From contig JAPVLO010000001.1 in the NCBI GenBank assembly GCA_027257055.1, positions 12,547,501-12,611,500 of the forward strand: a DNA stretch of 64,000 bases, written 5' to 3'. Numbering within the stretch: position 1 is the first letter of the stretch; the number at the start of each line of letters is the position of its first letter. The notes under the pieces were generated by a model. That model made no database searches. It was not told where the DNA came from and worked only from the letters and a program-made list of their open reading frames with translations. This document shows, piece after piece, positions 38,325-49,451 of the stretch. Source of the stretch: Cephalopachus bancanus (lineage: Eukaryota > Chordata > Mammalia > Primates > Tarsiidae). The translations under genes were made by a program, and so were the position numbers.

Positions 38325-39235
38325 ATTCTGAGTCCCCGTTGTCTACCATTCCACACTCTATGTTCGTGTGTACATATTATTTAACTCCCACTTATACATG
38401 AGAACATGTGGTATTTGTCTGTTTCTAAGTTACTTTCACTTAAGATAATGGCCTCTAGTTCCATCCATGTTGCTGCAAAAGATATGACTCATGCCTTTGT
38501 AGTTGAATAATATTCCATTGTGTACATAGACCATATCTTCTTTATCCATTCATTCATTGGATGGACACTTAGGTTGGTTTCACATCTTTGCTATTGAGAA
38601 TAGCGCTGCAATAAACATAAGAGTGTAGGGTTTTGTTTGTTTGTTTTTTTCAGTTGGAGTCTGTCTCACTCTGTAACCCAGGCTGAAGGCTGGAGGGCAA
38701 TGGCATGCTCACTGCCACCGCAGCTTTGGACCTGCTGATCTCAGGTGATTCTTCCGTCTCAGCCTTCCAAATAACTGGAACTACAGGCATGCGCTACCAC
38801 GCCCTGCTTATTTTTTGATTTATTGTAGAGACAAGGTCTCACCAAGTTACCCAGGCTGGTCTCAAACCCCTGGGCTCAGGCAATCCTCTCGCCTCAGCCT
38901 CCCAAAGTGCTGGAATTACAGGATTGCACCACCTCGCCCGGCCTTGTGTCTTTTTGATATAATGATTTTTTTTCCCTTTAGGTAGTTAGCTAGTAATGAG
39001 ATTGTTAGGTTGAATGAAAGTTCTATTTTTAGCTCTTTGAAAAATCTCTATTTTTTATACTAATTTACATTCCCTCCAACCGTATATGGCCATTCCCTTT
39101 TCTCTGCATTCTTGTCAATATCTGTTATTTTTTGACTTTCAACTAATAATAGCCTTCCGACTAGTGTGAGATGATGTCTCATTGTGGTTTTAATTTGCAT
39201 TTCTCTGAGGATAGGTGATGTTGAGCACTTAAAAC
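38325..39235 (-). mobile_element. L1 3' region, antisense, interrupted by an Alu
   Basis: 'tccatccatgttgctgcaaaa', 'aatattccattgtgtacatag' and 'tgcaataaacataagagtg' precede the Alu. 'tctttttgatataatgatt' and 'gatgatgtctcattgtggtt' follow it. This is diverged antisense ORF2 C-terminal sequence, possibly the continuation of the piece at 37700-38085 after a 240-bp unrelated stretch. Confidence 0.75.
38637..38942 (-). mobile_element. Alu, antisense, inside L1
   Basis: A TTTG/T tail, 'gttggagtctgtctcactctg', linker 'tttgatttattgtagaga' and 'cctcagcctcccaaagtgctgg'. An 'aggctgaaggctgga' duplication sits near 38681. Confidence 0.92.
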
Positions 39236-39680
39236 TGAAGATAGCTTCTTTGCCTCATACTTTTTTATATCACCTTTGCATCCTCACCTGAGAACAGTGG
39301 AACATGAAAGGAGTCCTCAAAAATACAATAGAAATCTGTAATTTTAAAATTTAGCAAGGATCTTGTTCCATTATTTATTTAAAAGAATGACTTGAACTGT
39401 CCCAGGTAAAACAATGGTTAGGGGCTAGATTTGGAGAAAAGCCCATACCTTCACCTACTAGAACACCATTATAGATCTGTTCTGCAATGAGGGGTCCAGC
39501 TTTATCCCATGGAAGCCAAATATATGTGCTTTTCAGAAGTACTATGCCCTGATTAACATAAAATGGAGTTAATATTTTAGAATAAGAAATTAGTTCACCA
39601 CACATTTTAAGTCATTTATCTTTCTCTCAAACTGAGGATAATAATAGAAATATTATTTTCACAGATCTCTCCAGTTATAA
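39236..39680. other. No gene seen
   Basis: Intronic, nothing recognised. Confidence 0.5.
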
Positions 39681-39684
39681 TATG

Positions 39685-40680
39685 AATTATCTCATTCATT
39701 CATTCATTTGACTTATTTTTTATTGAGGGTCTACTATATGCCAAAACTGTTCTTGTTCCTGAGAAGACAGGCCCAACAAGGAAACATAATATCTGCTTTT
39801 AAACATTGATCATCTCTGGTAGTACAGGAATTCATGTGTTAGTATAGAATCACTGATGTATTTGTGTACATATTTTTATGCATACCCTGTAAAGTCTTAG
39901 CTTTTAGTGAGTTCTGTGATAAGGTGGGTAAACAGTACATGGAAGCCCAGATGCTGGAGGGCCTGGCCAAATCTAGCAGACCCCGAGCATCAGCGTGGGG
40001 TAGGATTGCAGGGGACCCAACGAAGACACTGTCCTTGAAAGAACACAGCATAAAACCCTGGAAAGTGATTGTAGTGTTTAGGATGGTCATGAATGCAATG
40101 AAGAAAATATTGATGACATGTTTTGAAGGCGAAATCAATATTCATGTTGATTTTTTTAGATAGGTGTTAAAGAATGGGAACTATAAGACAGACCCCCAGC
40201 TTTCTGATTTTAGGAAATCAGGGAGGTTGCTGTGATTTACCAGGAAAATAAACGCCAGTGGATAAATCTTTTTTTTTTTTTAATGTGAGAAAGCTATGAG
40301 TTCCCTTTAGGATGTATTAAGGTCAGGATCCCTAGAAGACATCACTCACGAAGTTCCCTAGAAGTCATATTCACCTAAAGAAGCCTAGGAGGCAGTTGAG
40401 GTCCTGGAACTCGGGAGATAGAGAAAAGTCATATCTGACTGAATATGTTGTATGTGTTACCATATATACATATATCTATATATGGTAACAGAAGTCCTGG
40501 AGTAAATCAGATCAACCCTTTAAAAATTCGAAGTCTGAAAAAAGAAAGAACGTTTAAAAGAGAGTCCAAAGTAAACCAATTAAGAGAGTTTTAGAGAAAC
40601 AGGAGGCTGCAAGAAGACTGAGAAAGAGAAACTAGATTTAGAAGGAAAACCAGAAGCTTGTATTCTTATGAAAGTCAAGT
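39685..40680 (-). repeat. L2-like old repeat, antisense
   Basis: It opens with 'cattcattcattcatttgac' and 'gagggtctactatatgccaaa', followed by purine-rich text ('ggaggcagttgaggtcctgga', 'agagaaacaggaggctgca'). Open frames of 99 codons lie on both strands at 39839-40163 within it. I regard them as repeat-derived chance frames. Confidence 0.5.
40456..40489. repeat. 34-bp imperfect palindrome
   Basis: GTTACCATATATA on the left is mirrored by TATATATGGTAAC on the right around an AT-rich centre. Only a central pair mismatches. Confidence 0.8.
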
Positions 40681-41915
40681 AGAGCATGCTTTGAGAGTTT
40701 CCTTGTGGAAATGGAGCACTATAATTACAGTAGAAGCTACTCATTCAGGCACAGAAACACGAACTCTAAGAAAGTTGCAAACTGCATCGTTAGAGCAAAT
40801 GTGAAGACAGATGAAACTTTCCTTGGTTTCCCCTTCCCATGTAAGAAATATTACTGTGTGGAATATTAAAATGGGAATAGAATATTTTAGACAAAAGAAA
40901 AGAAAATAAGTAAAATGGCTAGTAACCCAATGCACTAGAGATAAATTATGCATTCAGGACATGGTTGTGGAACAGTAAGGAACAGAACATATCAACTGCT
41001 CATATCTTCAGTTCGTTGGTAAACAGACCTGGAAACGGCTATATTTTCTCTGGGCAGTTATGGGATGTTCAGATTAGCAAAATACACATTTTAAAAAGCA
41101 GAGTAAATAGACTGCTATTGGGGGATAAGTAAATGAATGATTAATGAGATAGAAGGGCATGGGCTGGCTTTATGCAAGGGTTTAGTCAATAAATATTTGC
41201 CAAATACCTACGTGTGGTGCATACAAGGGAAAACGGCTGGCTTAGTAGGAAATGTAACATAAGTGACTTGAAATTGTGCTGAATTTGCCCTAACCAAAGA
41301 GGGCTCTTTACCAACCTGGAACCCACGAATTCTTTTCTTGGCTTTATCTCAGAAGCACTTACTCAATAGGCTTCCCTGTGAAACTATATTTTAATTGGAT
41401 GGTGACCTTTAATTATATTCTCGCCGTTAATTGATTCAAATGTCACTCAACCTAGCTCCCAAGACAATCATTAATTTGTCTGAAATTCTCCTCCTCGCCT
41501 TTGAATTTAGTAAGTTTCAGACTTGCTGTAGACACCACGGAATGGTCACGTACTTTCTTCTTGTGCCAGTTTTGTGTATTGTTTATTCTGAAAAATATTT
41601 TTCTCAATATGAATTTAACATGTTGGTTTTAGAAAATTGGAAGGTGCCTCCAAATATAAAGAATAACACTCAAAATTACAAATAATTCCATCACATAGAG
41701 AAAATTAATGAATCTGTTGACATATTTCTTCACCATATCTTTTCCACTTCCTCTTCTACACACATAGAAAATTCATACCAAAATTATGTGCCATGATGCA
41801 TATATCTTGATAGCCTATCTTTTTATACACATTTTCTGCACTTCGCCAAGCCTTACAATTTTCTTCTACAACTTGTGTTTTAATGGTATGCAGTTGGATC
41901 ATATAAACACTGTGA
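40681..41915. other. No gene seen
   Basis: Intronic, apparently unique. No recognised element or exon. Confidence 0.5.
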
Positions 41916-41927
41916 ATTAAGTATTCT

Positions 41928-42236
41928 CTCTCTCTCTCCTTTTTTTTTTTTTTTTTTTTAGGCAAGGTCTCACTCTATAACTCAGACTGCAGGCTAATGG
42001 TGTGATCATGGCTCACAGCAGCCCTGAATTCCAGGGCTTAAGTGATCCTCTTGTCTCAGCAGCTCAGGCAGCTGAGAATAAAGGTGAATGTTGCCACTTT
42101 TAGCTAATTAAAACAAAACCCCCCAAAATTGTAGTGACAAGGTCTCACTATGTTGCTCAAGCTAGTTTTGAACTCCAGGCCTCAAGCAATACTTCTTCTT
42201 TGGCTTCCCAAAGTGCTGGAATCACAGGAGCAAGTC
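41928..42236 (-). mobile_element. Old Alu (AluJ-like), antisense
   Basis: T21 tail, 'ggtctcactctataactcag', 'gtgacaaggtctcactatgtt', 'ttcccaaagtgctggaatca'. Target duplication ATTAAGTRTTCT at 41916-41927 and 42237-42248. Confidence 0.92.
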
Positions 42237-42248
42237 ATTAAGTGTTCT

Positions 42249-42595
42249 TAATACAATTTACTATTTTACATAAAATTTCACTCCCTTTTCCTAATTTTGC
42301 TACATCAGTTACATTATTTTATTATGATGGCAATAAATATCTCACGACAAAAATGTTTTTGCACATGGCATTATTTCTTTTTAATTTAGATTTGTATCTT
42401 CCCATATCCTCCAATTTTAAAAAGTCATGTTATCTAGAAGGCTTGTAGGAAAATAGCAACATACCCCTCCGTACATCCCTTATGATTTTTTTTTCTAGAT
42501 ATAATGACTTTCAACTCTTTTAGATTGTTCTTCTGGCTGTGTTGATCCATTTTATACTAAATAACTGTGATTCCATTGCTTCACCTTGGTTTTAT
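42249..42595. other. No gene seen
   Basis: AT-rich intronic DNA, nothing recognised. Confidence 0.5.
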
Positions 42596-42596
42596 T

Positions 42597-42925
42597 GTAT
42601 TTTATTTTATTTTGAAGATGTGGGGTACAATTCAGGATTAGGTAGATAAGTGGTCATTGTACAGGTAAAGTTTGGGACTACCTCTGGTTCCTGCTTTGTC
42701 TGATTTGAGATCAGGTATGCTTATTGATGTTATGTGCCTCCCACCCTTCCCTCCCCTGGCAGCATCCCACTACTGCCAAACCCTTTCTTATAGTGTTATG
42801 ATAAATGTTCAGGGTCCACTTATAAGTGAGAACATGTGGTACTCAGTTTTTTGTTTCTGTGATAGATCACCAAGTATGTTAGACTCTAAATCCATCCAAG
42901 TTGCTGCGAAGTGCACCATTTTGTC
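42597..42925 (-). mobile_element. Lineage-type L1 3' end, antisense
   Basis: 'tgaagatgtggggtacaatt', 'caggattaggtagataag', 'gggtccacttataagtgaga', 'gttttttgtttctgtgatag' and 'ccatccaagttgctgcgaag'. It is the same subfamily as the tails at 1503 and 12236. The 5' truncation point is near 42925. Confidence 0.8.
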
Positions 42926-43110
42926 CTTATTTATGGCTTGGTTCTTCATCTTCGGTTTAGAAGGTGGAGTCTGTGTAAGTGTGTCTCTCCATTACACACT
43001 TCCAACCCCCATGAGAATACACACACACACTGTCCATGAACCCAATCTTCCATCATCATGTTATACTTTTTTTTCATGTTAATATGAGGAGACCTCGTAG
43101 TTTGACTATA

Positions 43111-43717
43111 CGAGGGAGGACAAAAAAAAAAAAAAAAAAAAACCCTGGAATTTATAGTATTGTGTAGTATTCTTGTAAGTTTAAACTTCTGTCACCTTCA
43201 AAGTACTCTCCATTTGATGCAATACATCCATCAAAACACCTTTTCCACCACTCAAAACAAGTTTTTGAACTCGTCAGTTTTAACGCCTCTTAGTGCTTCT
43301 GTCATTTTTTGTTTCACCTCTTCCACAACAGCAAAGCATTTTTCTTTGAAACTATTTTCACCCAGGAAACAGTGAAAAGTTGCTTAGGGTGAGATAGGGT
43401 GAACAGGGAGAGGGGGTATGGGGAGATCATGTTGTTGGTGGTCAAAAATGGCTGAACACCCAGCACTGTGAGGCAGGTGTGCTCGTAAATCACTCATCAT
43501 GAAATGGGCAAATGCTTCAGAGAATCTCCAAAAAAAAAAAAAAAAAAAAAAAAATTTACTGAAGCCAAATGTAGACTCTCACAGCACTAGCTAGTACATG
43601 GATGCTGATGGGGTCCTAAAACACTTACCTGGGGGTGAGGTGGGGGAACCTGTATTACAAAGGGCCCGTCCACCCTCCCAAAACAATTCTGTGTTTGGGG
43701 GGGGCAGTCTGCCCTCA
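43111..43717 (-). mobile_element. Mariner-type internally deleted element, copy B
   Basis: Flanked by TA at 43109-43110 and 43718-43719. The ends CGAGGGAGGAC and (reversed) TGAGGGCAGACTG are related inverted repeats. The minus strand holds a degenerate transposase C-terminus: text corresponding to the NCFEQWKK and SNGEYFEGD motifs seen in sister copies, with a frameshift. Two A-runs (43121-43142, 43530-43553) have expanded inside it. About 607 bp. Confidence 0.75.
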
Positions 43718-43764
43718 TAAGTGCTTTTCTCATCTTGATTGCTTAGGGCAGTTCCTGTTGATTA

Positions 43765-44530
43765 TCTTTCTTCCTTACATATTTTATTTTGTTATTTAGG
43801 ATGATAACAGTGCCTCCACATAAATATTTACATTTTTCCCAATATAATAGTTGCTGGCCTCAGGAAGTTTACTAAGGGAGCTATAAAAATGAGTTCAAAT
43901 ACAATCCAACTGTTATACATTTTCAAATGGTTGCAATACAGGTTTAAATTTTTTACGATACACATTTACAATCAAGAACATCTCAAAGTACACCTTAACC
44001 GTAACGAGGGTAGCATACGGTTCCTTCATAAATAATGAACTCCTCAACTGTACTGCTTTCTACATCGTCTGCCAAAAATCTAGAATCTGAAGGATGACTG
44101 TCCTTGTAGTTTTCTCTTTCTGCATAAACAGTGGAAACCCATGGCAAAGTCTCTGCTTGAGACCAGAGACGCACACATCTCCTGCTTCAGTCCCCTGTGC
44201 TCACGTGTTCCTGAACAGAAGGGGGTTTTGCAATTCTCTGGTTGGTTTGACTCAAGTACAAGAGACACAGCCTGTTCCCAAACATTGAGTTCTTTATTCA
44301 CTCATGTTCTGCACGAGTAATTTCCTCCTCCTGAGTTCTGTGGGTGCATACCCTACCTGGCAGCCCCTCTCTCTGACTGCCATGGGGTGTTTGACTGGGA
44401 CGTGTCCGCTTAGCTTTGGGAAAAGAGGTGGCAGGTCAATGACTCTGAGTAGCGAGGGAGGAGAGTTTCTTTACCAGTTCCTTTTAGTGGCTCAAGTATT
44501 TCGGGACAAGTGGGTTGCTTTCTGAATGAT
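43765..44530 (-). pseudogene. Probable processed pseudogene fragment, parent not identified
   Basis: On the minus strand a protein-like segment ends SSTVEEFIIYEGTVCYPRYG with a stop (TAA, plus-strand 43995-43997). It is preceded by RFLADDVE and YAERENYKDSHPSD in the same frame. An in-frame TGA and shifts of frame occur further upstream, where NVWEQAVSLVLESNQPENC can be read. After the stop comes about 230 bases of AT-rich sequence, then an AATAAA signal (minus strand, plus 43783-43788). This stop, UTR, poly(A)-signal layout without introns suggests a retrocopy of an mRNA 3' end. No clear poly(A) tail or target duplication remains. I do not recognise the protein. Chance open frames are an alternative. 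Confidence 0.4.
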
Positions 44531-44585
44531 CCTTATGAAATAGCATTCCTACCTATTGACTTTTTCAACAATAGTAAAGGATGTA

Positions 44586-45178
44586 TGAGGAACACCCCCC
44601 CAAAAAAACCAATTAATTTTTGGAGGGCAGGCCCCTGTAGTACAGGCTTCCCCTGCTAGGTTGAGTGTTCTTGGAACCTGTCAGCATCAGCGTACCAGCT
44701 AGTATTGTTGGGAGAGGCTCCATTTGGCTTCCGTACATTTTTTTAGAGGTCCTTTCAATGATGGAAGATTTATGAGCACACCTGCCCACACTGCACTTGG
44801 CAGTTTTTTTCTTTTTTCTTTTTCTTTTCATCAAAAACATCATGACTCCCATGCTCCATCCTTCCTATTCACCCAATCTCAGCCTCAGCGACATTTTTTT
44901 TGTTTTGTTTTTTTTGTTTTCCCGGATGAAAAAAGTCCTCAAAGGGAGACATTTTGCTGATGTGGAAGAGATGAAACAAAAAACAGCAGAAGCACTAACA
45001 GGCGTCAAAATTTCTAGGTTCAAAAACTGTTTTGAGCAGTGGAAAAAATGTCCTGGTAGGTGTATTGCATCATATGGAGATTACTTTGAACATGACTGAG
45101 GTCTAAGCATGTGAGAATAAATGCACAGTTTTCTATCAGTAAGTTCTGTTTTGTTTTGTTTTTTTGCTTCCCCCCTTG
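44586..45178 (+). mobile_element. Mariner-type internally deleted element, copy C
   Basis: The best-preserved transposase remnant here. In the + strand 44797-45099 a frame reads MTPMLHPSYSPNLSLSD (the region of the last catalytic Asp in mariner transposases), then RMKKVLKGRHFADVEEMKQ, then FKNCFEQWKK and CIASYGDYFEHD before a stop. The N-terminal half is absent. The left end TGAGGAACACCCCCCC follows TA. The right end (reversed) is CAAGGGGGGAAGC. About 593 bp. Not capable of encoding a full transposase. Confidence 0.85.
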
Positions 45179-45635
45179 TGAAATGATACAGGGCTGAGAA
45201 GTAAGCAGTGTACAAGATAATTTGCACCTGTCTTCCCTGACTGCATTTGGTTGCTTTTGGGGAGTCACTATCTTATTTTTCCCCTAGTTATTTTCAGGGT
45301 TTTTTTTTTCTTTTCGACTCTTATGGGTTTGCTTGTCTTTTTATGAAAACTGTCTGCTGGTTTTGGCCTGATTCATTTGAAGGCTTAGCAGCTCTTTGGA
45401 GTTTGTCGTTGAAGATAAAGGGCAGAGTTATGAAAAACCTTTCTTTTCATTCTCATAGATTTGGTTGTAAGCAATAGAGAAACCTCTATAGTACTTTCCT
45501 GGGTCACTTGCTGGGATATACTCTTTTAAAAACCTAAGCAAGGGATTGTCTGGAAATAAATAAATGGGATACATTTTTTAGAGATCTCTTTCAGAGGCAC
45601 CTGTAGGCTTCCACTTAAACATTTTTTTAAAAAAA
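45179..45635. other. No gene seen
   Basis: Intronic, nothing recognised. Confidence 0.5.
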
Positions 45636-45639
45636 ACAT

Positions 45640-46490
45640 ATTTTTATTATAAAATAGTAGGGTACAGTTAAGGGTTAGGTATACAAATGTGCATCATTCA
45701 GGCACCCTTGTTAATAAGGGGTATCTCCCCATCCCCAGAAAGATATTGACTACCGTTATTCCCACCTCCCTTCCCCTCTCTACCCCCCCCCATAAGTTTC
45801 CCACCATTGTCAGTCCTTTTTTTATAGTATTATGGTAGATGATCAAGGTCCACTATATGAGTGAGAACATGTGATACTCAGATCTTTGTTTCTGTGAGAG
45901 GTCACTCAGTATTATCGACTCTAGTTCCATCCAGGTTGCTGCGAAACTCATGATTTTGTTCTTTTTTATGGTTGCGTAGTATTCCATCATATATATGTAC
46001 CACATTTTTTAAATCCAGTCCTTTTTTGATGGACAGCATGGTTGGTTCCAGGTTCTTGCTATTGTGAACAATGCTGCGATAAACATTTGTGTGCAGGTAT
46101 CTTTTTGATAGAGTGATTTGAGTTCTTCAGGGTATATTCCCAGTAGGGGGATTGCAGGGTCATGTGGGAGGTCGATATTTAGAGCTTTTAGGAGTCGCCA
46201 CATTGCTTTCCACAGAGGTTGCACTAGTCTGCACTCCCACCAACAGTGTATAAGTGCTCCCTTTTTCCCACACCCTCTCTAGCAACTGTTATTTTTTGAG
46301 CTATTGATAATGACCTTTCTGACGGTGTTAGGTGGTATCTCAGTGTGGTTTTGATTTGCATCTCCTTGATGATTAGTGATGTTGAACATTTCTTCATGTG
46401 TCTTTTGGCTGCTCGAATGTCTTCCTTTGAGAAGTATCTGTTCATATCTTTTGCCCACTTTATGATGGGGTTGTGTTTTTTTAAACTTCT
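45640..46490 (-). mobile_element. Lineage-type L1 3' end with ORF2 C-terminus, antisense
   Basis: The tail reads 'agtagggtacagttaagggt'. Read on the minus strand the ORF2 part includes MQPLWKAMWRLLKALNIDL, PYDPAIPLLGIYP-type text and FIAALFTIARTWNQPCCPS (46009-46224), continuing upstream in another frame at 46224-46445 (a frameshift). It shares its 3' end type with the copy at 31048. 5'-truncated. Confidence 0.85.
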
Positions 46491-46528
46491 TAAATATGTT
46501 TTATTATTGTTATATCTCCATAGTTTTC

Positions 46529-46815
46529 TTTTTTTTTTTTGAGTTGGAGTCTCACTCTGTCACCCAGACTGGAGTGCAGTGGCCGCTCCCGGCCACTGCA
46601 GCCTCGACCTACTGGGCTCCGGTGATCCTTCCGCCTCAGCCTTCCGAGTAGCCGGAATTACAGGCACATGCTACCATGCCCAGCTGATTTTTTTGACTTA
46701 TTGTAGAGATGGGGTCTCGCCATCCCAGGCAGGTCTCGAACCCGCGGGCTCAGGCAATCCACTCACCTCAGCCTCCCAAAGGCGCGGGATTACAGGCTGA
46801 GCCACTGAGCCTGGC
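46529..46815 (-). mobile_element. Alu (strepsirrhine type), antisense, young-looking
   Basis: 'gtggccgctcccggccactgc', 'cgaacccgcgggctcagg', CpG-rich. Perfect 16-bp target duplication TATCTCCATAGTTTTC at 46513-46528 and 46816-46831. Confidence 0.96.
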
Positions 46816-46831
46816 TATCTCCATAGTTTTC

Positions 46832-47295
46832 AAAACACAGACATAAAAAGTTCTCTTACACATCTCATCTTGCATTTTTGAAAACAATTAGAGTAGTGAT
46901 AGAGGACATTGTGTTGTTTTTCTGATCTGAAGTAAGTACTACACTAGAAACTTTTCACATGGTTAGGTATCAGTATTCTGAGAATAACATTTTACAAGCA
47001 TTTCTTGCCTTTAACTAACACTATTTTATTTCCCCATGGCTGGATTTGTTGAATACCATTTGTGTAACAAGAAAAAAGGGAAGCAGGCAGGTCATCACAC
47101 AAACCCTGCTTCCTGGAGCCCTCAAAGGAACACTCTCTTCCTAGTTCATTCTGTCACGTTTTTCAGACTTTGAATTCTTACACTTAGTCCCAAATTGTGT
47201 GCAGAGAAGAGTGGGTGCTTTAATATACTAGTTCATAGTTGTCTTTAATAATGTACCTTAATGTGGCATTCTTTTTTCTTCCCACTAGTTTTGTT
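46832..47295. other. No gene seen
   Basis: Intronic, nothing recognised. Confidence 0.5.
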
Positions 47296-47299
47296 AGTA

Positions 47300-47540
47300 T
47301 AGCTACAATTTATTGAGTGCCTACCATATGCCAAGCACTTCGGTAGACTGGGGACTTTATGGGCTTTACTGCCATATACATTAACTACTTAGAGTTGTCT
47401 CCACTCTGCAAACAGAGAGTAGAATTAAGTGACTTACCCTTAGTCACAAGACCAATGGGCCTTAAGGGGGATTCCAGCCCAGGCTTCTCAGACTCCAAGC
47501 TCCATTTGTTTTCACTGTGCCATGAGGAACTCTCTGAACT
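47300..47540 (-). repeat. MIR SINE, antisense, nearly full length
   Basis: 'tttattgagtgcctaccatat', 'gccaagcacttcggtagact', 'taagtgacttacccttagtc' and 'attccagcccaggcttctca' are the antisense MIR landmarks in order. Confidence 0.8.
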
Positions 47541-48475
47541 CTTGGCTTTTTCTCCTTTGTCTGTCTGCACCTTTTCCCACTAACCCCAACTTAGATGCTC
47601 CCTTGGTCTTTTGTGTTCCTATTATGCAGTTCTCTGAGTACCAGTATTCCATTTTCTAATCGTTTCCCCAAGTCTACCACCTTTATGAATACATAGTACC
47701 AGAAGATATAAGATTAAACCTTTATGGGCTTCTTCTGTCTAGGCACTCTTAATTACACTTTGTATCTAAATATCTATTTCTTTCCTTGGGGTATGCATTT
47801 TTAGTAGTGTAACAACTTTTATTGTTTAATTAACGCGAGACACCAGGAACAGTGAATATTGTTGCATTTCCAAAACATGGTAACTTTGGCCAAACTAATT
47901 TTAAAATATTTGAGAGGATCTTAAGCTATTTGTTGTTAATGCAGAACGTGTCAGAGATTTTAATATGTGAATGCCCCCAAAACTTCTGGGACAGAAATAT
48001 AGTGTGAAACATGTTTCAATACAGACTTTGAAATGAACTTAAATCAAGAGGTTTATGTAATGCATTTGATGATATTTGAGGAAAACATAATGCAATGAAG
48101 TTAAGCTATATTAGGTCTTTATGGTTTATTGTGCCTGAACACTCAGCCAATACCCAATAGATTGTGGGTTTTTTTTTTTTCCTTTTATGAAATTTCCAAT
48201 TTAGTTTGGGCTAAAAATTGACAAGTGCTTTTTAATAAAAGAACACAACACAATTTTTAAGTAGCTGAAACACCTAAACAGTTGATTTATGAAAGAGGAA
48301 ATACCAGCCTGCAAACATGTTAAGAAATAGGGAGCTTTTCCTAGAATTAAAACTGCTCACTAAAAATGTTCTAACACATTAAATTGTCAGTGATAAAATA
48401 TAGAGAGAGATATTATTTAATATTATTAGCAGTTTATTTGTTAACTTGCAGTTATCTCCTCCACCCTCACAGTAT
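47541..48475. other. No gene seen
   Basis: Intronic, AT-rich, nothing recognised. Confidence 0.5.
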
Positions 48476-48479
48476 AGTA

Positions 48480-49140
48480 GACACTGATTTACATCCTGCA
48501 AATTCAACAGAATCAACAGATTTCCTTTCATGGAGCTCTCAATCTAGCAGTGCATATTGTCTAGTAAACATGCATGTGTTTAAAACATTGGACAGTACCA
48601 ATCACTGTGAGAAAATTAGAACAGGGTACAGTCATGTAAAGGGCTGAAGTCTGGAGGAAAGATAGGTGATTCCAGGAAGAAGGCTGGAAAGGGACAAGTC
48701 ACTCCATCGATGCCCTTGGGGCAGGGCACGCTCCAGGGAGTTGGGACGGTGGTCCCAACGTCAGTGGGAGCCAGTAGTGTTTGAAGGACAGCGAGAAGAT
48801 CAGCACGGTTGGAGCAGAGTGAGGTGGAGGTAGGTGGAGGTGATAAGGTCAATGCAAGGGTTGGAGCAGAAGGTTGCATCCACTGGGACCCTTGGAAATT
48901 AAGGGCAAGGCTTCCAATCTGGAGAGCCCCCAGGGATTTGGAATGAAAGAGGGAGGCAATGAAATTGTGCACCTGAAAAATCTCTCTGGCTAGGCAGTGA
49001 GGAGTCCGCTCTGGGTAAGGGTTTGAAGTGAGATGGTGGTTTTGTTAAAGCAGAACCAAGTAAACCCCGACAGAAGGCCATTAAGGAAATAGGAGCAAGA
49101 TGTGGTGGATTTGGAAAAACAGACTAGAAAAACTGGTGGT
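48480..49140 (-). repeat. L2-like old repeat, antisense
   Basis: 'catggagctctcaatctagca' then GA-rich text ('aggaagaaggctggaaaggga', 'gagcagagtgaggtggagg') in the order of an antisense L2-type repeat. It probably resumes beyond the Alu at 49452. Minus-strand open frames here (for example 48616-48972) are within the repeat. Confidence 0.5.
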
Positions 49141-49152
49141 AAGAATGATCAG

Positions 49153-49439
49153 CCGGGCTCGGTGGCTCAGCCTGTAATCCCGCGCCTTCGGGAGGCTGAG
49201 GTGAGTGGATTGCCTGAGCCCGCGGGTTCGAGACCCGCCTGGGCAGCGAGACCTCATCTCTACAATAAATCAAAAAATCAGCCGGGCGTGGTAGCGCACA
49301 CCTGTAATTCCGGCTACTTGGAAGGCTGAGGCGGAAGGATCGCTGGAGCCCAGCAGGTCGAGGCTGCGGTGGCCGGGAGTGGCCACTGCACTCCAGTCCG
49401 GGCGACAGAGTGAGACTCCAACTCAAAAAAAAAAAAAAA
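49153..49439 (+). mobile_element. Youngest-looking Alu (strepsirrhine type), sense
   Basis: Very CpG-rich ('cccgcgccttcgggaggctg', 'cgcgggttcgagacccgcct', 'ggccgggagtggccactgca'), with an intact Pol III B-box-like GGTTCGAGACC and an 18-A tail. Perfect 12-bp target duplication AAGAATGATCAG at 49141-49152 and 49440-49451. Confidence 0.96.
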
Positions 49440-49451
49440 AAGAATGATCAG

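Noticed and set aside
44797..45099. 100-codon transposase-like frame as a functional gene
   Set aside because: Only the C-terminal part of a mariner transposase is present, with no N-terminal DNA-binding region and no first catalytic residues. It is a relic.
43111..45178. A true composite transposon carrying the pseudogene
   Set aside because: The individual mariner copies appear to have their own TA flanks, so separate insertions explain the layout. Reported only as a pattern to test.
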